Shown: one piece after another, positions 27,682 to 36,301 of the stretch
Layout: each line of letters starts with the position of its first letter
Numbering within the stretch: the stretch's first letter is position 1
Translations under genes and position numbers: made by a program
Source: Phycisphaerales bacterium UBA3190
GTDB taxonomy: Bacteria > Planctomycetota > Phycisphaerae > Phycisphaerales > UBA1924
DNA: 47,661 nucleotides
NCBI GenBank assembly: GCA_002364005.1
Contig: DEXG01000001.1
Coordinates: 861-48,521, forward strand
Reading direction: 5' to 3'
Notes under the pieces: generated by a model
Seen by the model: only the letters and a program-made list of their open reading frames with translations
The model's database searches: none
Told to the model about the DNA's origin: nothing

Positions 27682-28752
27682 TCAGAACCAATGCGCCTCG
27701 TTGGCTTCAAAGCACACAGAGCACGAATCACCAATCCGGCGCGGCGTAATCTCCTTGTCGCGTACCAGCAGCGTGTGGCCCGCAAGCTCAACCGTGAGAT
27801 CCTGCGCGAAGCCAAGGTGCTCCACATGCGTGATCCGACCCTCCCCCAGCTTCGAAGTGCCAGCAGCGCCGCCGCTGAGCACCACATGCTGCGGGCGAAT
27901 CCCCAGCGTCGCCCGAGCGCCCCTGGGCATACGCTCAGGATCGGTACGGACCTCGATGCGAACATCGCCAAGCCCGTCGGGCGCAGCCACCACTCGGTCC
28001 TCGTCACGCTCGAGCGTGCACTCGATCACATTCATCTTCGGCGATCCCAAAAAACGCCCAACGAACAGCGTGTCGGGCTTGGCGTACACCGAATCCGGTG
28101 CACCCGCCTGCTCAATCTTCCCCTCGTTCATTACCACGACCACATCGCCCAGCGCCATCGCCTCCTCGTGGTCATGCGTCACATACACCGTCGTCGTACC
28201 AAGCTCACGCACAATCCGGCGAATCTCCGCCCGCGTGCTCACGCGACGATCAGGATCAAGATTCGACAGCGGCTCATCAAACAGAAACACCGACGGCTCG
28301 CGCACGATCGCACGCCCCAACGCCACCCGCTGACGCTGACCGCCCGAGAGCTGCCCCGGTTTCTTCTGCAGGATGTCATTGAGCCCGAGCATCTCCGCCG
28401 CATGACCGACCCGTTGCATCCGGGCATTCTTCTTCACACCACTCATACGCAGCGAAAAGCCCATGTTCTCCTCGACGCTCAGGTGCGGGTACAACGCGTA
28501 GTTCTGAAACACCATCGCGATGTCCCGGTCCTTGGGCCGCACACTGTTCACCACGCGATCACCGATTTTCAGGGTTCCCTTGGTGATCGTCTCCAGCCCC
28601 GCGATCATCCGCAGCGTAGTCGACTTCCCACAACCCGAAGGCCCAACGAGCACAACAAACGAGCCCGGATCAATCGACAGCGAGATGCTGTCGACTGCGG
28701 TAAAACCGTCTTCGTAGGTCTTGGTGATCTGCTCGAGTGTCAGCCCTGCCAT
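27682..28752 (-). CDS. Sugar ABC importer ATPase (MalK/UgpC/MsmX type)
   Basis: A 356-residue ATPase that would energise the carbohydrate importer encoded at 33990-37152, which lacks its own. Walker A GPSGCGKST, Q-loop FQNYALYPH, signature LSGGQRQR, Walker B VFLFDEPLSNLDP, H-loop VTHDHEEA. A C-terminal regulatory/OB (TOBE) domain follows after residue 235, with the family tail GIRPQHVVL. The usual DxKLR after the D-loop reads DPDRR here. It is divergent from the GH16 gene and shares with it a 139-bp promoter region carrying a LacI-type operator, 107 bp upstream of this start. Confidence 0.92.
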   Translation of the reverse strand: MAGLTLEQITKTYEDGFTAVDSISLSIDPGSFVVLVGPSGCGKSTTLRMIAGLETITKGTLKIGDRVVNSVRPKDRDIAMVFQNYALYPHLSVEENMGFSLRMSGVKKNARMQRVGHAAEMLGLNDILQKKPGQLSGGQRQRVALGRAIVREPSVFLFDEPLSNLDPDRRVSTRAEIRRIVRELGTTTVYVTHDHEEAMALGDVVVVMNEGKIEQAGAPDSVYAKPDTLFVGRFLGSPKMNVIECTLERDEDRVVAAPDGLGDVRIEVRTDPERMPRGARATLGIRPQHVVLSGGAAGTSKLGEGRITHVEHLGFAQDLTVELAGHTLLVRDKEITPRRIGDSCSVCFEANEAHWF

Positions 28753-28859
28753 GCATGCTCCAAGTTCATTGGGTGCTCCCTGATCGGGAACAAGCCCCCA
28801 GATTCAGGTGAAAAATCAAAGAAAGGGTACCAGATCCACGATGGAGATGGTACACTCGC

Positions 28860-28870
28860 GTAACTGTTAC
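28860..28870. promoter_or_regulatory. LacI-type operator site 1 (GTAACTGTTAC)
   Basis: CGTAACTGTTACG lies between the divergent importer-ATPase and GH16 genes, 21 bp before the GH16 start. A -10-like TACACT sits four bases upstream, so a bound repressor would cover the transcription start. One of five identical-core sites in this locus. Confidence 0.8.
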
Positions 28871-28891
28871 GATACCCCATACGAGAACCCA

Positions 28892-30361
28892 ATGATGCAC
28901 ACAAAAGCACCAATTCTGATCGCCGCGGCTGTTTTCTGCTCACCGACGCTCGCACAGGATGCATGGCAACTCCAGTGGTCAGATGAGTTCGATGGGACAT
29001 CCCTCAACACCGATAACTGGTCCTACCAGACCGGCACAGGCACCGCCTACGGCCTCCCCGCCGGCTGGGGCAACAACGAACTCCAGTACTACACCGATTC
29101 CACCGACAACATCGCCGTCTCCGATGGCACCCTCAAAATCAATGCCATCGAACAGCGATTCAACGGCAGAGACTACACATCCGCACGCATCAGATCGCTC
29201 TACAAGCAGGACTTCCTCTACGGCCGATTCGAAGCCAGAATGAAAATTCCCTCAACGCCAGGCATCTGGCCCGCGTTCTGGATGCTCCCCACAAACTCGC
29301 CATACGGCACATGGGCATCCTCCGGCGAAATCGACATCATGGAATCGGTCAACTACGCTGACAGAATCCACGGCACGCTCCACTTCGGAAACAACTGGCC
29401 CAACAACACTTCCGATGGCCCGCGCCTGCAGGACGGCACAGACTTCTCCCAGGGGTTCCACACCTACCGAATCGACTGGGACCCCGACAGGATCACCTGG
29501 TATGTCGACGGCGTTTCCTACGGCTCACGCCCAAACTCAAGCTGGTTCTCTTCCGCGGCCCCATCCAACCCCAGCGCACCATTCGATACCGAGTTCCACC
29601 TCCTGCTCAATGTCGCAGTCGGTGGCAACTTCCCGGGCAACCCAGACGGCAGCTCCACCTTCCCACAAACACTCGAAGTCGACTATGTCCGGGTCTATGA
29701 GCGGGTTCAGCTGCCCTACTCGGGCCAGGCCCACCCAGTCCCCGGCACCATCCAAGCCGAAGACTTCGATCTGGGCGCCCAAAACCAGAGCTACTACGAC
29801 TGCGACGCCACAAACACCGGCGGCGAATACCGAGAAACAGGCGTCGATATCGAAGTGGCCTCCGAAGAGGGATACAACATCTCAGACATGTGCCAGGGCG
29901 AATGGCTCGAGTACACCGTCGATGTTCAAACCGCCGGCACCTACACCCTCGAAACCCGCGTCGCCTCCGACCGAACCGGCGGCGCATTCCGCATCGAACG
30001 CGACGGCCAGGACCTCACCGGCACCGTGTTCTTCCTCGCAACCTTCGGCTGGCAGAACTGGTCCACCGTCACCACCTCCCTCGATCTCGAGGCAGGCGAG
30101 CAGGTCCTCCGCTTCGTCAACATGGGCGTCGCAGACACCCAGTACAATGTCAACTCCTTCACCTTCACCCTCGACGGCCCAACGCCATGCAGCGAAGCAG
30201 ATATCGCAGAGCCATTCGGTGAACTCAACTTCTTCGATGTCAGCGCCTTCCTCAGTGCCTACAGCGCCCAAGACAACGCCGCCGACATCAACAACGATGG
30301 CAGCTTCAACTTCTTCGATGTCTCCGAGTTCCTCACCATCTACAACGCGGGTTGCCCCTGA
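28892..30361 (+). CDS. Secreted GH16 beta-glucanase with CBM6-like and double GC-type dockerin domains
   Basis: A 489-residue secreted enzyme. Signal peptide (ILIAAAVFCSPTLA); GH16 domain (about residues 22-270) with the catalytic motif GEIDIMESVN, where the two Glu are nucleophile and acid/base, and typical flanks LQWSDEFDG and GIWPAFWMLP. A CBM6-like module (about 285-420: IQAEDFD, GEWLEYTVDV, LRFVNMG) should bind beta-glucan. The tail has two FFDVS segments and ends AGCP. The pattern is that of bacterial laminarinases (endo-beta-1,3-glucanases), though other GH16 specificities are possible. It is first in a monocistronic unit under operator site 1 and convergent with the GH-A lipoprotein gene. 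Confidence 0.93.
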   Translation: MMHTKAPILIAAAVFCSPTLAQDAWQLQWSDEFDGTSLNTDNWSYQTGTGTAYGLPAGWGNNELQYYTDSTDNIAVSDGTLKINAIEQRFNGRDYTSARIRSLYKQDFLYGRFEARMKIPSTPGIWPAFWMLPTNSPYGTWASSGEIDIMESVNYADRIHGTLHFGNNWPNNTSDGPRLQDGTDFSQGFHTYRIDWDPDRITWYVDGVSYGSRPNSSWFSSAAPSNPSAPFDTEFHLLLNVAVGGNFPGNPDGSSTFPQTLEVDYVRVYERVQLPYSGQAHPVPGTIQAEDFDLGAQNQSYYDCDATNTGGEYRETGVDIEVASEEGYNISDMCQGEWLEYTVDVQTAGTYTLETRVASDRTGGAFRIERDGQDLTGTVFFLATFGWQNWSTVTTSLDLEAGEQVLRFVNMGVADTQYNVNSFTFTLDGPTPCSEADIAEPFGELNFFDVSAFLSAYSAQDNAADINNDGSFNFFDVSEFLTIYNAGCP

Positions 30362-30379
30362 TCAGTCGGCAATCGCCGA

Positions 30380-31684
30380 TCAATCCGAGCTCGGCTCGGC
30401 ATCCCGATCAACCACATAGACCGGCAGATTCGCCGTCGCCGCGTGGCCATGCCCGTCACGAACCGTAACAAAGATCCGGTACGCGCCCGGCTCGCCGGGC
30501 AGCGTGATCATCGCGCCCAGGTCCCCATCGGCCTCGATCGCAACATCCACCGCATCCAGGCGACGCTCAAAGTCCCCGCCCATACTCTGGACATCCGATT
30601 CAGGAAGCACATGCCACGCGACGAGCATCGCATCCCCGTCCGGTTCCGACGCGATCACCTGCACTCGCACCGGCTCCGAGGCATACACGCCCGACGGGTT
30701 CGCATCGAGCATCTCGATCCGCTCCACCCGTGGCGCACCGTTGCTCACCTGCTCGCCTGTCCACAGCTCACTCAGCACATCGACCCGCTCGGTTGTCTCG
30801 CCGCTCTCCAGCAGCAGCCCGTACCAGGTCGCAGTCTTCTCCTGCTTATGCCCCCACAGAAAAGCAAATGACCCCAAACAATCTTGCCCCAGGTTGGGAC
30901 TGATCGCCTGCGTATACACCTCGCGAATGAAATCCGCCTTCCCGCTGCTCGACTGCTCATACGGCGCGCCCCAAGGAGTCTTCCCCATCTCCCAGTGCCC
31001 AACTACACCATACTCCGTGACCGCCCAAGCGCCATCATACCCCTGCCCCGCCAGCCGCTCGGGCACGCTCGCCAGCCCGCCATACGAGTTGATCCCAATC
31101 AAATCAATATCAGGACACTCATTCTGAATCCGAATCGCCTTGTCATCACCGATCTCCGCGATGATCGCCATACGCGGGTGGTGGGGGTCCAAACGCCTCA
31201 CGATCGCCGCCGCATCATTGATCTGACGCAACGCCACATCAAAGTCCCCGCCAAGCTCCACCTCATTGCCAACACCCCAGGCAAGCAGCGCCGGGTGCTC
31301 ACGATGTTCCCTCACCAATAGCTCGACCCGCTCAAGCTCCTCGGCCCGCTGCTCGGGATCGTCATAATCAAAGCCATGCCGCTGATGCTCCAACCAGATC
31401 CCCGCGACCACGCTGATCCCCTGGGCATGCGCCTCATCCAGCATCTCCCCAATCCCCTCGGCATCCCATGTCCGGACCGTGTTGCCCCCGTACGACGCCA
31501 ACCGTTCCAGATCTGTATGACCGCCAACACCATGAATCGTGTGAGGGATCCCGTCTTTCAAAAGCGTGAACCGCCCGTCACGCTCAATCAACTCAACGCG
31601 GCTCCCCTCATACGACGAGCAGCCCCCGCCCACCAGAAGACTCAGGCAACCCGTGAATATCGATAGCAGTGTGGTATTCTTCAT
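30380..31684 (-). CDS. Lipoprotein glycoside hydrolase, clan GH-A TIM barrel (GH2-like)
   Basis: A 434-residue predicted lipoprotein (LSLLVGGGCSS, lipobox Cys) with a TIM-barrel glycosidase domain. Acid/base Glu is expected in LLAWGVGNEVEL and the nucleophile Glu in AWAVTEYGVVG, placing it in clan GH-A and closest in style to the GH2 catalytic domain. N-terminal GH2 sandwich domains are absent. A C-terminal Ig-like region (EPVRVQVIASEPDGD...YRIFVTVRDGHGH) follows. Surface anchoring suggests it trims glucan oligosaccharides before import. The ATG at 31684 is the first Met before the signal peptide; no strong ribosome site is visible, and operator site 2 ends 10 bp upstream, hinting at a very short leader. 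Confidence 0.82.
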   Translation of the reverse strand: MKNTTLLSIFTGCLSLLVGGGCSSYEGSRVELIERDGRFTLLKDGIPHTIHGVGGHTDLERLASYGGNTVRTWDAEGIGEMLDEAHAQGISVVAGIWLEHQRHGFDYDDPEQRAEELERVELLVREHREHPALLAWGVGNEVELGGDFDVALRQINDAAAIVRRLDPHHPRMAIIAEIGDDKAIRIQNECPDIDLIGINSYGGLASVPERLAGQGYDGAWAVTEYGVVGHWEMGKTPWGAPYEQSSSGKADFIREVYTQAISPNLGQDCLGSFAFLWGHKQEKTATWYGLLLESGETTERVDVLSELWTGEQVSNGAPRVERIEMLDANPSGVYASEPVRVQVIASEPDGDAMLVAWHVLPESDVQSMGGDFERRLDAVDVAIEADGDLGAMITLPGEPGAYRIFVTVRDGHGHAATANLPVYVVDRDAEPSSD

Positions 31685-31693
31685 GACCAGAGC

Positions 31694-31704
31694 GTAACTG
31701 TTAC
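31694..31704. promoter_or_regulatory. LacI-type operator site 2 (GTAACTGTTAC)
   Basis: It lies 10 bp upstream of the ATG of the minus-strand GH-A glycosidase. Site 3 is 171 bp away in the same divergent promoter region, a spacing that could allow looping by a tetrameric repressor. Binding here would block transcription start or early elongation of the glycosidase gene. Confidence 0.78.
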
Positions 31705-31832
31705 TGCGTCCCGTGTCAGGACCTGCCCCCTTTTTCAGCCACTTTGTGAATAACTCCCCACCCCCAGAGCCCCTATCCACCTGAAAACACAGCATGTTCA
31801 CAAGATGTTCGGCATGGCCAATGTTTTTTCTT

Positions 31833-31862
31833 TTGATTTCCCTCAGCACTTGCGTCAAGATA
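31833..31862 (+). promoter_or_regulatory. Promoter of the pseudopilin-LacI-ABC operon
   Basis: TTGATT (31833-31838) and AAGATA (31857-31862) are spaced by 18 bp and resemble -35 and -10 boxes. Operator site 3 begins three bases later, over the expected start of transcription. This is inferred by eye from spacing and from the similar layout at 39807-39846. Confidence 0.5.
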
Positions 31863-31864
31863 GC

Positions 31865-31875
31865 GTAACTGTTAC
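31865..31875. promoter_or_regulatory. LacI-type operator site 3 (GTAACTGTTAC)
   Basis: CGTAACTGTTACG, 46 bp before the start of the pseudopilin-like gene and just downstream of its probable -10. Since the lacI gene is second in this operon, the regulator would control its own synthesis. Confidence 0.8.
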
Positions 31876-31921
31876 GATTGAGGGGCTGGCGCCGCACACG
31901 CGACCAACACAGAGGCACAAC

Positions 31922-32935
31922 ATGCAGAACACAACAAAAAACAACGACCACAACAACCAGATGACGCGACAGGCATTCACGCTCATCGAGCTGCTGGTCG
32001 TGATCGCGATCATCGCCCTACTCATCGGCATCCTACTCCCCGCACTCGGTGCCGCTCGTCAATCAGCAAAGGACATGCTCTGCAAGTCCAACATGCGACA
32101 GCTCTCCGCTGCGACCATGGTCTACGCATACGACTTCAAGGGCAAGTTCCCACCAGTCCTTTCAAAGGACCGTTATGTCATCGACCCCAAAAACGACAAG
32201 CTCAACATGATCTGGTACGATGTCAACCGCATCGGGCAGTACCTCCCACAGGAAGATTACCGCAACCTCGCATGGGATAACGAGATCAACCCAACAATCG
32301 GCGGCACCGTCGTCAGATGCCCAAACCACCCCGAGGGTGCCCGCTCATACACCCTCAACCACTGGGCCGCATCGGCCGCAGAGGTCGGTGAGCCAAACTT
32401 CAGCACCGGCACCGTCCCGTACTACAAACCAGGCACATACCCGGACAGCGATAGTTACCAGATGGGCCAAGCATTCGACAGCGCCGCAGATCGTTCAAGC
32501 TCGCTCATCCTCTACGCCGAAGCATGGGGGAGCTGGGGTTCCGAAGTCGATAACGATGCTGGCGAAACAACCTGGTTCACCGCCGGCAGCGTTGGCTCCA
32601 GCGGCCTCCCCGGAGAGCGTTTCGGCGGTGGAACCGGCATCAACGCCGACTCGATGAGCGGCAACTGGGACGACGGACGAGATCCACCCGCTGATATGGA
32701 CCCAAACCGTGCCGATGATCTCAAGAGCTACATCCCGTACTACCGCCACCCAAACCGCCGAAACGACACATTCGACCTCGAAGGCGGGGCAAACTTCGCC
32801 TTCGTCGACGGCCATGTCGAAGACTACGATGTTCAGGACCTGTTCAACGCAGGCACCGGGCGGAGTACATATGAAGTACTCTGGTCCACAAACGATCAGC
32901 GTGTAGAAACAAGAGAACTCGGTCCGGAGTCCTAA
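31922..32935 (+). CDS. Pseudopilin-like protein with prepilin cleavage/methylation domain
   Basis: A protein of about 337 residues. The N-terminus carries a type IV prepilin signal (QAFTLIELLVVIAIIALLIG), so it is cut by prepilin peptidase and held by its N-terminal helix. The rest is an extracellular domain with Trp/Tyr-rich segments and the tail motif ANFAFVDGHVE, typical of the large prepilin-like families (DUF1559 and relatives) expanded in Planctomycetota and Lentisphaerota. It leads the operon that also encodes LacI, solute-binding protein and both permeases. Placement suggests a role in glucan capture or in delivering it to the cell surface, which is inference. ATG 31922 is chosen because AGAGG precedes it and upstream codons overlap the operator. 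Confidence 0.87.
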   Translation: MQNTTKNNDHNNQMTRQAFTLIELLVVIAIIALLIGILLPALGAARQSAKDMLCKSNMRQLSAATMVYAYDFKGKFPPVLSKDRYVIDPKNDKLNMIWYDVNRIGQYLPQEDYRNLAWDNEINPTIGGTVVRCPNHPEGARSYTLNHWAASAAEVGEPNFSTGTVPYYKPGTYPDSDSYQMGQAFDSAADRSSSLILYAEAWGSWGSEVDNDAGETTWFTAGSVGSSGLPGERFGGGTGINADSMSGNWDDGRDPPADMDPNRADDLKSYIPYYRHPNRRNDTFDLEGGANFAFVDGHVEDYDVQDLFNAGTGRSTYEVLWSTNDQRVETRELGPES

Positions 32936-32940
32936 GCACA

Positions 32941-33990
32941 ATGAGTTCAGTACGACAAATCGCGAACGAACTGGGAATCTCGGTTGCCACCGTATCACGC
33001 GCCATCAACCAGCGCAGCGGCGTCAGCGAAGAGACCCGGCGAAAAGTGCTCGAACTCGCTCAACGACACCACTACAAGCCATCGATGGGACGCAAGCCCA
33101 CCAATGTGATCGGCCTCGTATACCCAGAGGAACCCGTCAAGTCGGACCTGGGTGACTTCGAAGCATCCCTGCTCTCGGGCATCCTCCGTGGCGTCTACGA
33201 GAAGAAGCACGACCTCGCATTCATCAGCGCCGCGCGAGACAAGCACCCCGACGAAACCTACACCCAGTTCTTCCACCGCAAGGGCGTCAACGCCATCCTC
33301 ATGCGATCACTCGGCGACACCTCGCTCGTCGAGCAGATCACCGCAGAAGGTTTCCCCGTCCTCCTCGTCGCCGATCGTTCCGAAGACCCCGCGGTCTCAT
33401 ACATCGACTCGATCTCCCACGACACCTCACGCAAAGCCATCGAACACCTCGTCGGCCTCGGTCACAAGCGGATCGGGCTCGCGATGCACAACATCGTCGA
33501 TACCGACCACCAGGACCGCGAAGCCGGCTACCGCGACGCGCTCCACGATGCGGGCATCCAGATCGATGAATCACTGATCGTCAAGGCCGAAGCCAACACC
33601 GCCGGCGGCGAGATCATGCTCACCACACTCCTCGAACTCGAAGAGCCGCCCACCGCGGTCTTCTTCACCAACCCCATGTCCACCATCGGCGCTCTCCACA
33701 AGTGCCTGCGCATGGGCATCAAGGTCCCCAAAGACATCTCCATCGTCGGCTTCGACGACTCCGTCACCCGTCACCAGACCTTCCCACGCTACACCGCCGT
33801 CTGCCAGGACGCGATCTCCCTTGGCATCGAAGCCGCCCGTTGGATCACCAACGCCGCGCAGAGCGACGCCCCCCAGCCGATCTATCGTGAAGTCCGCCCA
33901 ACAAGCTTCGAGGTGCTCGAAACGACCTCCTACGCCTCGATCGCACCCGTGCGCATCGGCACTGATGGGCAGCTGATCCGAACGGTCTGA
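32941..33990 (+). CDS. LacI family transcriptional regulator of the glucan locus
   Basis: A 349-residue regulator. The LacI HTH is at the very N-terminus (VRQIANELGISVATVSRAIN) with hinge helix around TRRKVLELAQRHHYKPS. The periplasmic-binding-protein-like effector domain (about residues 58-340) has GHKRIGLAMH, AVFFTNPMSTIGAL, ISIVGFDDS. Encoded 5 bp after the pseudopilin gene and overlapping the solute-binding gene (TGATG), so cotranscribed with the importer it probably controls. The recurring GTAACTGTTAC palindrome in this locus is its likely operator, and a glucan-derived oligosaccharide the likely inducer; both are inferred from position only. Confidence 0.92.
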   Translation: MSSVRQIANELGISVATVSRAINQRSGVSEETRRKVLELAQRHHYKPSMGRKPTNVIGLVYPEEPVKSDLGDFEASLLSGILRGVYEKKHDLAFISAARDKHPDETYTQFFHRKGVNAILMRSLGDTSLVEQITAEGFPVLLVADRSEDPAVSYIDSISHDTSRKAIEHLVGLGHKRIGLAMHNIVDTDHQDREAGYRDALHDAGIQIDESLIVKAEANTAGGEIMLTTLLELEEPPTAVFFTNPMSTIGALHKCLRMGIKVPKDISIVGFDDSVTRHQTFPRYTAVCQDAISLGIEAARWITNAAQSDAPQPIYREVRPTSFEVLETTSYASIAPVRIGTDGQLIRTV

Positions 33991-35405
33991 TGCACCGACT
34001 CACCAACACCATCCTCGCCCTGCGGGCCCTCTCCTCGGGCGTCTGGGTCATCGCGTGCCTGCTCATTCTCAGCACCCTCCTGATCCTCGTGCGAAAGCCA
34101 TCCGATCAAGGCGACCTGCAGTTCTGGGTCTATTCTCCTGAACATGCCAAGATGTATGTGCCCATGATCGAGCGGTACGAGCAGTCAAACGATGTCAAGC
34201 TCGACATCACCATCATGAGCAACGCCGCAATCCAGAGCCGCATGATGAGCGGCTTCTTCGGCGGGCTCCCAACCGCCGACCTCATCGAGGTCGAAAAAGC
34301 CGTCGCGCCTCAGGCATTTATGGGCCCGATCGAAGCCATCGGCTTCACCGACCTCACCGACATGCTCGTCCAAGAAGGCCTGCTCGAGCAGTTCAACCAG
34401 CCCTCGCTCAACCCGTGGAGCGTCGACGGCCGCGTCTTCGGGCTCCCGCACGATGTCCACCCCGTCATGCTCGCATACCGCGCCGACATCACCGAAGCAG
34501 CCGGCATCGACCTGACCCAGGCCGAAACATGGGACGAGTACTTCGCCATGCTCCGCCCCCTCATGGCCGACACCGACGACGACGGCAAGCCCGACCACAC
34601 ACCACTCTCGTTCTGGTACACAAACCAGGACCTCATCGAAACGCTCATGCTCCAGGGCGACGGGCAGCTCTTCACATCCAGCGGCCAGCCCACCATCCAC
34701 ACCGAACGCAACGCCCACCTCCTCGCCACGCTGGTCTCGTGGTGCCTCGGGCCACAGCCGGTCGCCGTCGACATCAACGAGTGGAGCGCCGCCGGCCACA
34801 AAGCCAAGGTTGACGCCGTCGCCATCGGCTACATCGCCCCCGACTGGATGTGCTCCATCTGGAAGATGCATGTCCCCGGGCTCACAGGCAAGCTCAAGCT
34901 CATGCCCCTCCCCGCCTTCGAACCCGGCGGGCGACGCACCAGCGTCCGTGGCGGCACCATGCTCAGCATCCCCAAAACCACCGAGCACTTCGACCGCGCA
35001 TGGGAATACGCCAAGCTCCTCTACACCTCACCCCAGGTCGCCCGCGAACTCTACCGCGAGGTCGACATCATCTCCCCAGTGAAATCACTCTGGAACGACC
35101 CGGTCTACGACGAGCCCGACCCCTTCTTCATGAACCAGCGCAAGGGCCGCATGTACATCGAGCTGGCCCCCAACATCCCGCTCCGTCCTTCGTCGCCCTA
35201 CAACAAGCAGGCCGCGATCGATGTCCGTGACGCCATGGGCCGCCTCGCCAAATACGCCAAAGAGCAAGAGCTCTACGAGCCCGAGCAACTCATGCCCAAA
35301 GCCCGCGAGCTGCTAGAGACCATGCAACGCCAGACCGAACGACGCATGGAGCGCAACGCCTTCGCACAGGAAGACCTCGCCCCGATCAGTGAGGACTCCC
35401 AATGA
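33990..35405 (+). CDS. ABC transporter sugar-binding protein
   Basis: A 471-residue extracytoplasmic solute-binding protein of the carbohydrate type (family 1-like). An N-terminal TM segment (VIACLLILSTLLILV) without a clear lipobox suggests an uncleaved membrane anchor. The body has typical landmarks: LQFWVYSPEHAKMYVPMIER, LTDMLVQEGLLEQFN, VFGLPHDVHPVMLAYRADI, WDEYFAMLRPLM and FDRAWEYAKLLYTSPQVARE. A C-terminal charged extension of about 60 residues (LAKYAKEQELYEPEQ onward) is helical. Its start overlaps the lacI stop and its end overlaps the first permease gene (ATGA). It presumably binds glucan oligosaccharides. Confidence 0.9.
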   Translation: MHRLTNTILALRALSSGVWVIACLLILSTLLILVRKPSDQGDLQFWVYSPEHAKMYVPMIERYEQSNDVKLDITIMSNAAIQSRMMSGFFGGLPTADLIEVEKAVAPQAFMGPIEAIGFTDLTDMLVQEGLLEQFNQPSLNPWSVDGRVFGLPHDVHPVMLAYRADITEAAGIDLTQAETWDEYFAMLRPLMADTDDDGKPDHTPLSFWYTNQDLIETLMLQGDGQLFTSSGQPTIHTERNAHLLATLVSWCLGPQPVAVDINEWSAAGHKAKVDAVAIGYIAPDWMCSIWKMHVPGLTGKLKLMPLPAFEPGGRRTSVRGGTMLSIPKTTEHFDRAWEYAKLLYTSPQVARELYREVDIISPVKSLWNDPVYDEPDPFFMNQRKGRMYIELAPNIPLRPSSPYNKQAAIDVRDAMGRLAKYAKEQELYEPEQLMPKARELLETMQRQTERRMERNAFAQEDLAPISEDSQ

Positions 35406-36301
35406 GCGCCAAAGTCATCGACCGCAACCGAGTACTTTTCTCGTGGGCCATGCTCACGCCCTTTCTCCTGCTCTTCGCCATCTTCGTCGTATACCCCCTC
35501 ATCCAGTCCGCCTTCCTCGCCGCCAACCAAACCTTCGGCCCGGGCACCCGCACATTCGTCGGCACCAAGAACTTCCAGCTCCTCCTCGCAGATCCCGTGT
35601 TCTGGAAATCGATCGGGAACACATTCATCTACGCCCTCGGCTCGCTCTTCATCCAGCTCCCCCTCGCCTTCGCCCTCGCCCTGGCCCTCAACTCCTCAAA
35701 GCTCCGCGGCAAGGGCATCTACCGACTCATCTTCTTCAGCCCACAACTCATGGGCCTCGTCTTCGTCTCCATCCTCGGCGCACTGGCCTTCGAAAAACGA
35801 GCCGGCCTCGTCAACCAGGCCATCGCCTTCATCACACGCAACGAGAAGTTCCTCGAGATCGACTGGCTACAGCAGCATGTCATGGCCACGCTCATCCTCA
35901 TCTCACTCTGGCTCTATGTCGGCTTCAACATGATCTACTTCCTCGCCGCCCTCCAGAGCGTCGACAAGTCACTCATGGAAGCCGCCGAGATCGACGGCGC
36001 CGGCCCGCTGGGCAAACTCCGCCATGTCATCTACCCCAGCGTCAAACCCGTCGCCACCTTCGTCATCCTCCTTTCCATGATCGGCTCCCTCCAACTCTTC
36101 GAGCTCCCCTACATCCTCCTCGAGAGCAGCGGGGGCCCCGACAACCGCGGCCTCACCATCGTCATGTACCTCTACCAGAACGGCTTCGACCTGGGTGACC
36201 TCGGCTACGCATCCGCCATCGGCTGGGTCCTCGCCCTCATCCTCATCGCGCTCGCCCTGGTCCAAATCAAAATGACACGAGCACAAGAGGTGAACGCATG
36301 A
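35402..36301 (+). CDS. Sugar ABC transporter permease (MalF/UgpA type)
   Basis: A 299-residue inner-membrane subunit of the oligosaccharide importer. Six TM segments are visible, starting with LLLFAIFVVYPLIQSAFL. The cytoplasmic EAA loop that docks the ATPase is EAAEIDGAGPLGKLRHVIYP (residues ~197-216). It overlaps the solute-binding gene upstream and the second permease downstream by 4 bp each, so the importer genes are translationally coupled. Confidence 0.94.
   Translation: MSAKVIDRNRVLFSWAMLTPFLLLFAIFVVYPLIQSAFLAANQTFGPGTRTFVGTKNFQLLLADPVFWKSIGNTFIYALGSLFIQLPLAFALALALNSSKLRGKGIYRLIFFSPQLMGLVFVSILGALAFEKRAGLVNQAIAFITRNEKFLEIDWLQQHVMATLILISLWLYVGFNMIYFLAALQSVDKSLMEAAEIDGAGPLGKLRHVIYPSVKPVATFVILLSMIGSLQLFELPYILLESSGGPDNRGLTIVMYLYQNGFDLGDLGYASAIGWVLALILIALALVQIKMTRAQEVNA

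Noticed and set aside
30366..30379. TCGGC-AATC-GCCGA hairpin between the convergent GH16 and GH-A genes
   Set aside because: A five-base stem without a T run; too weak to call a terminator.
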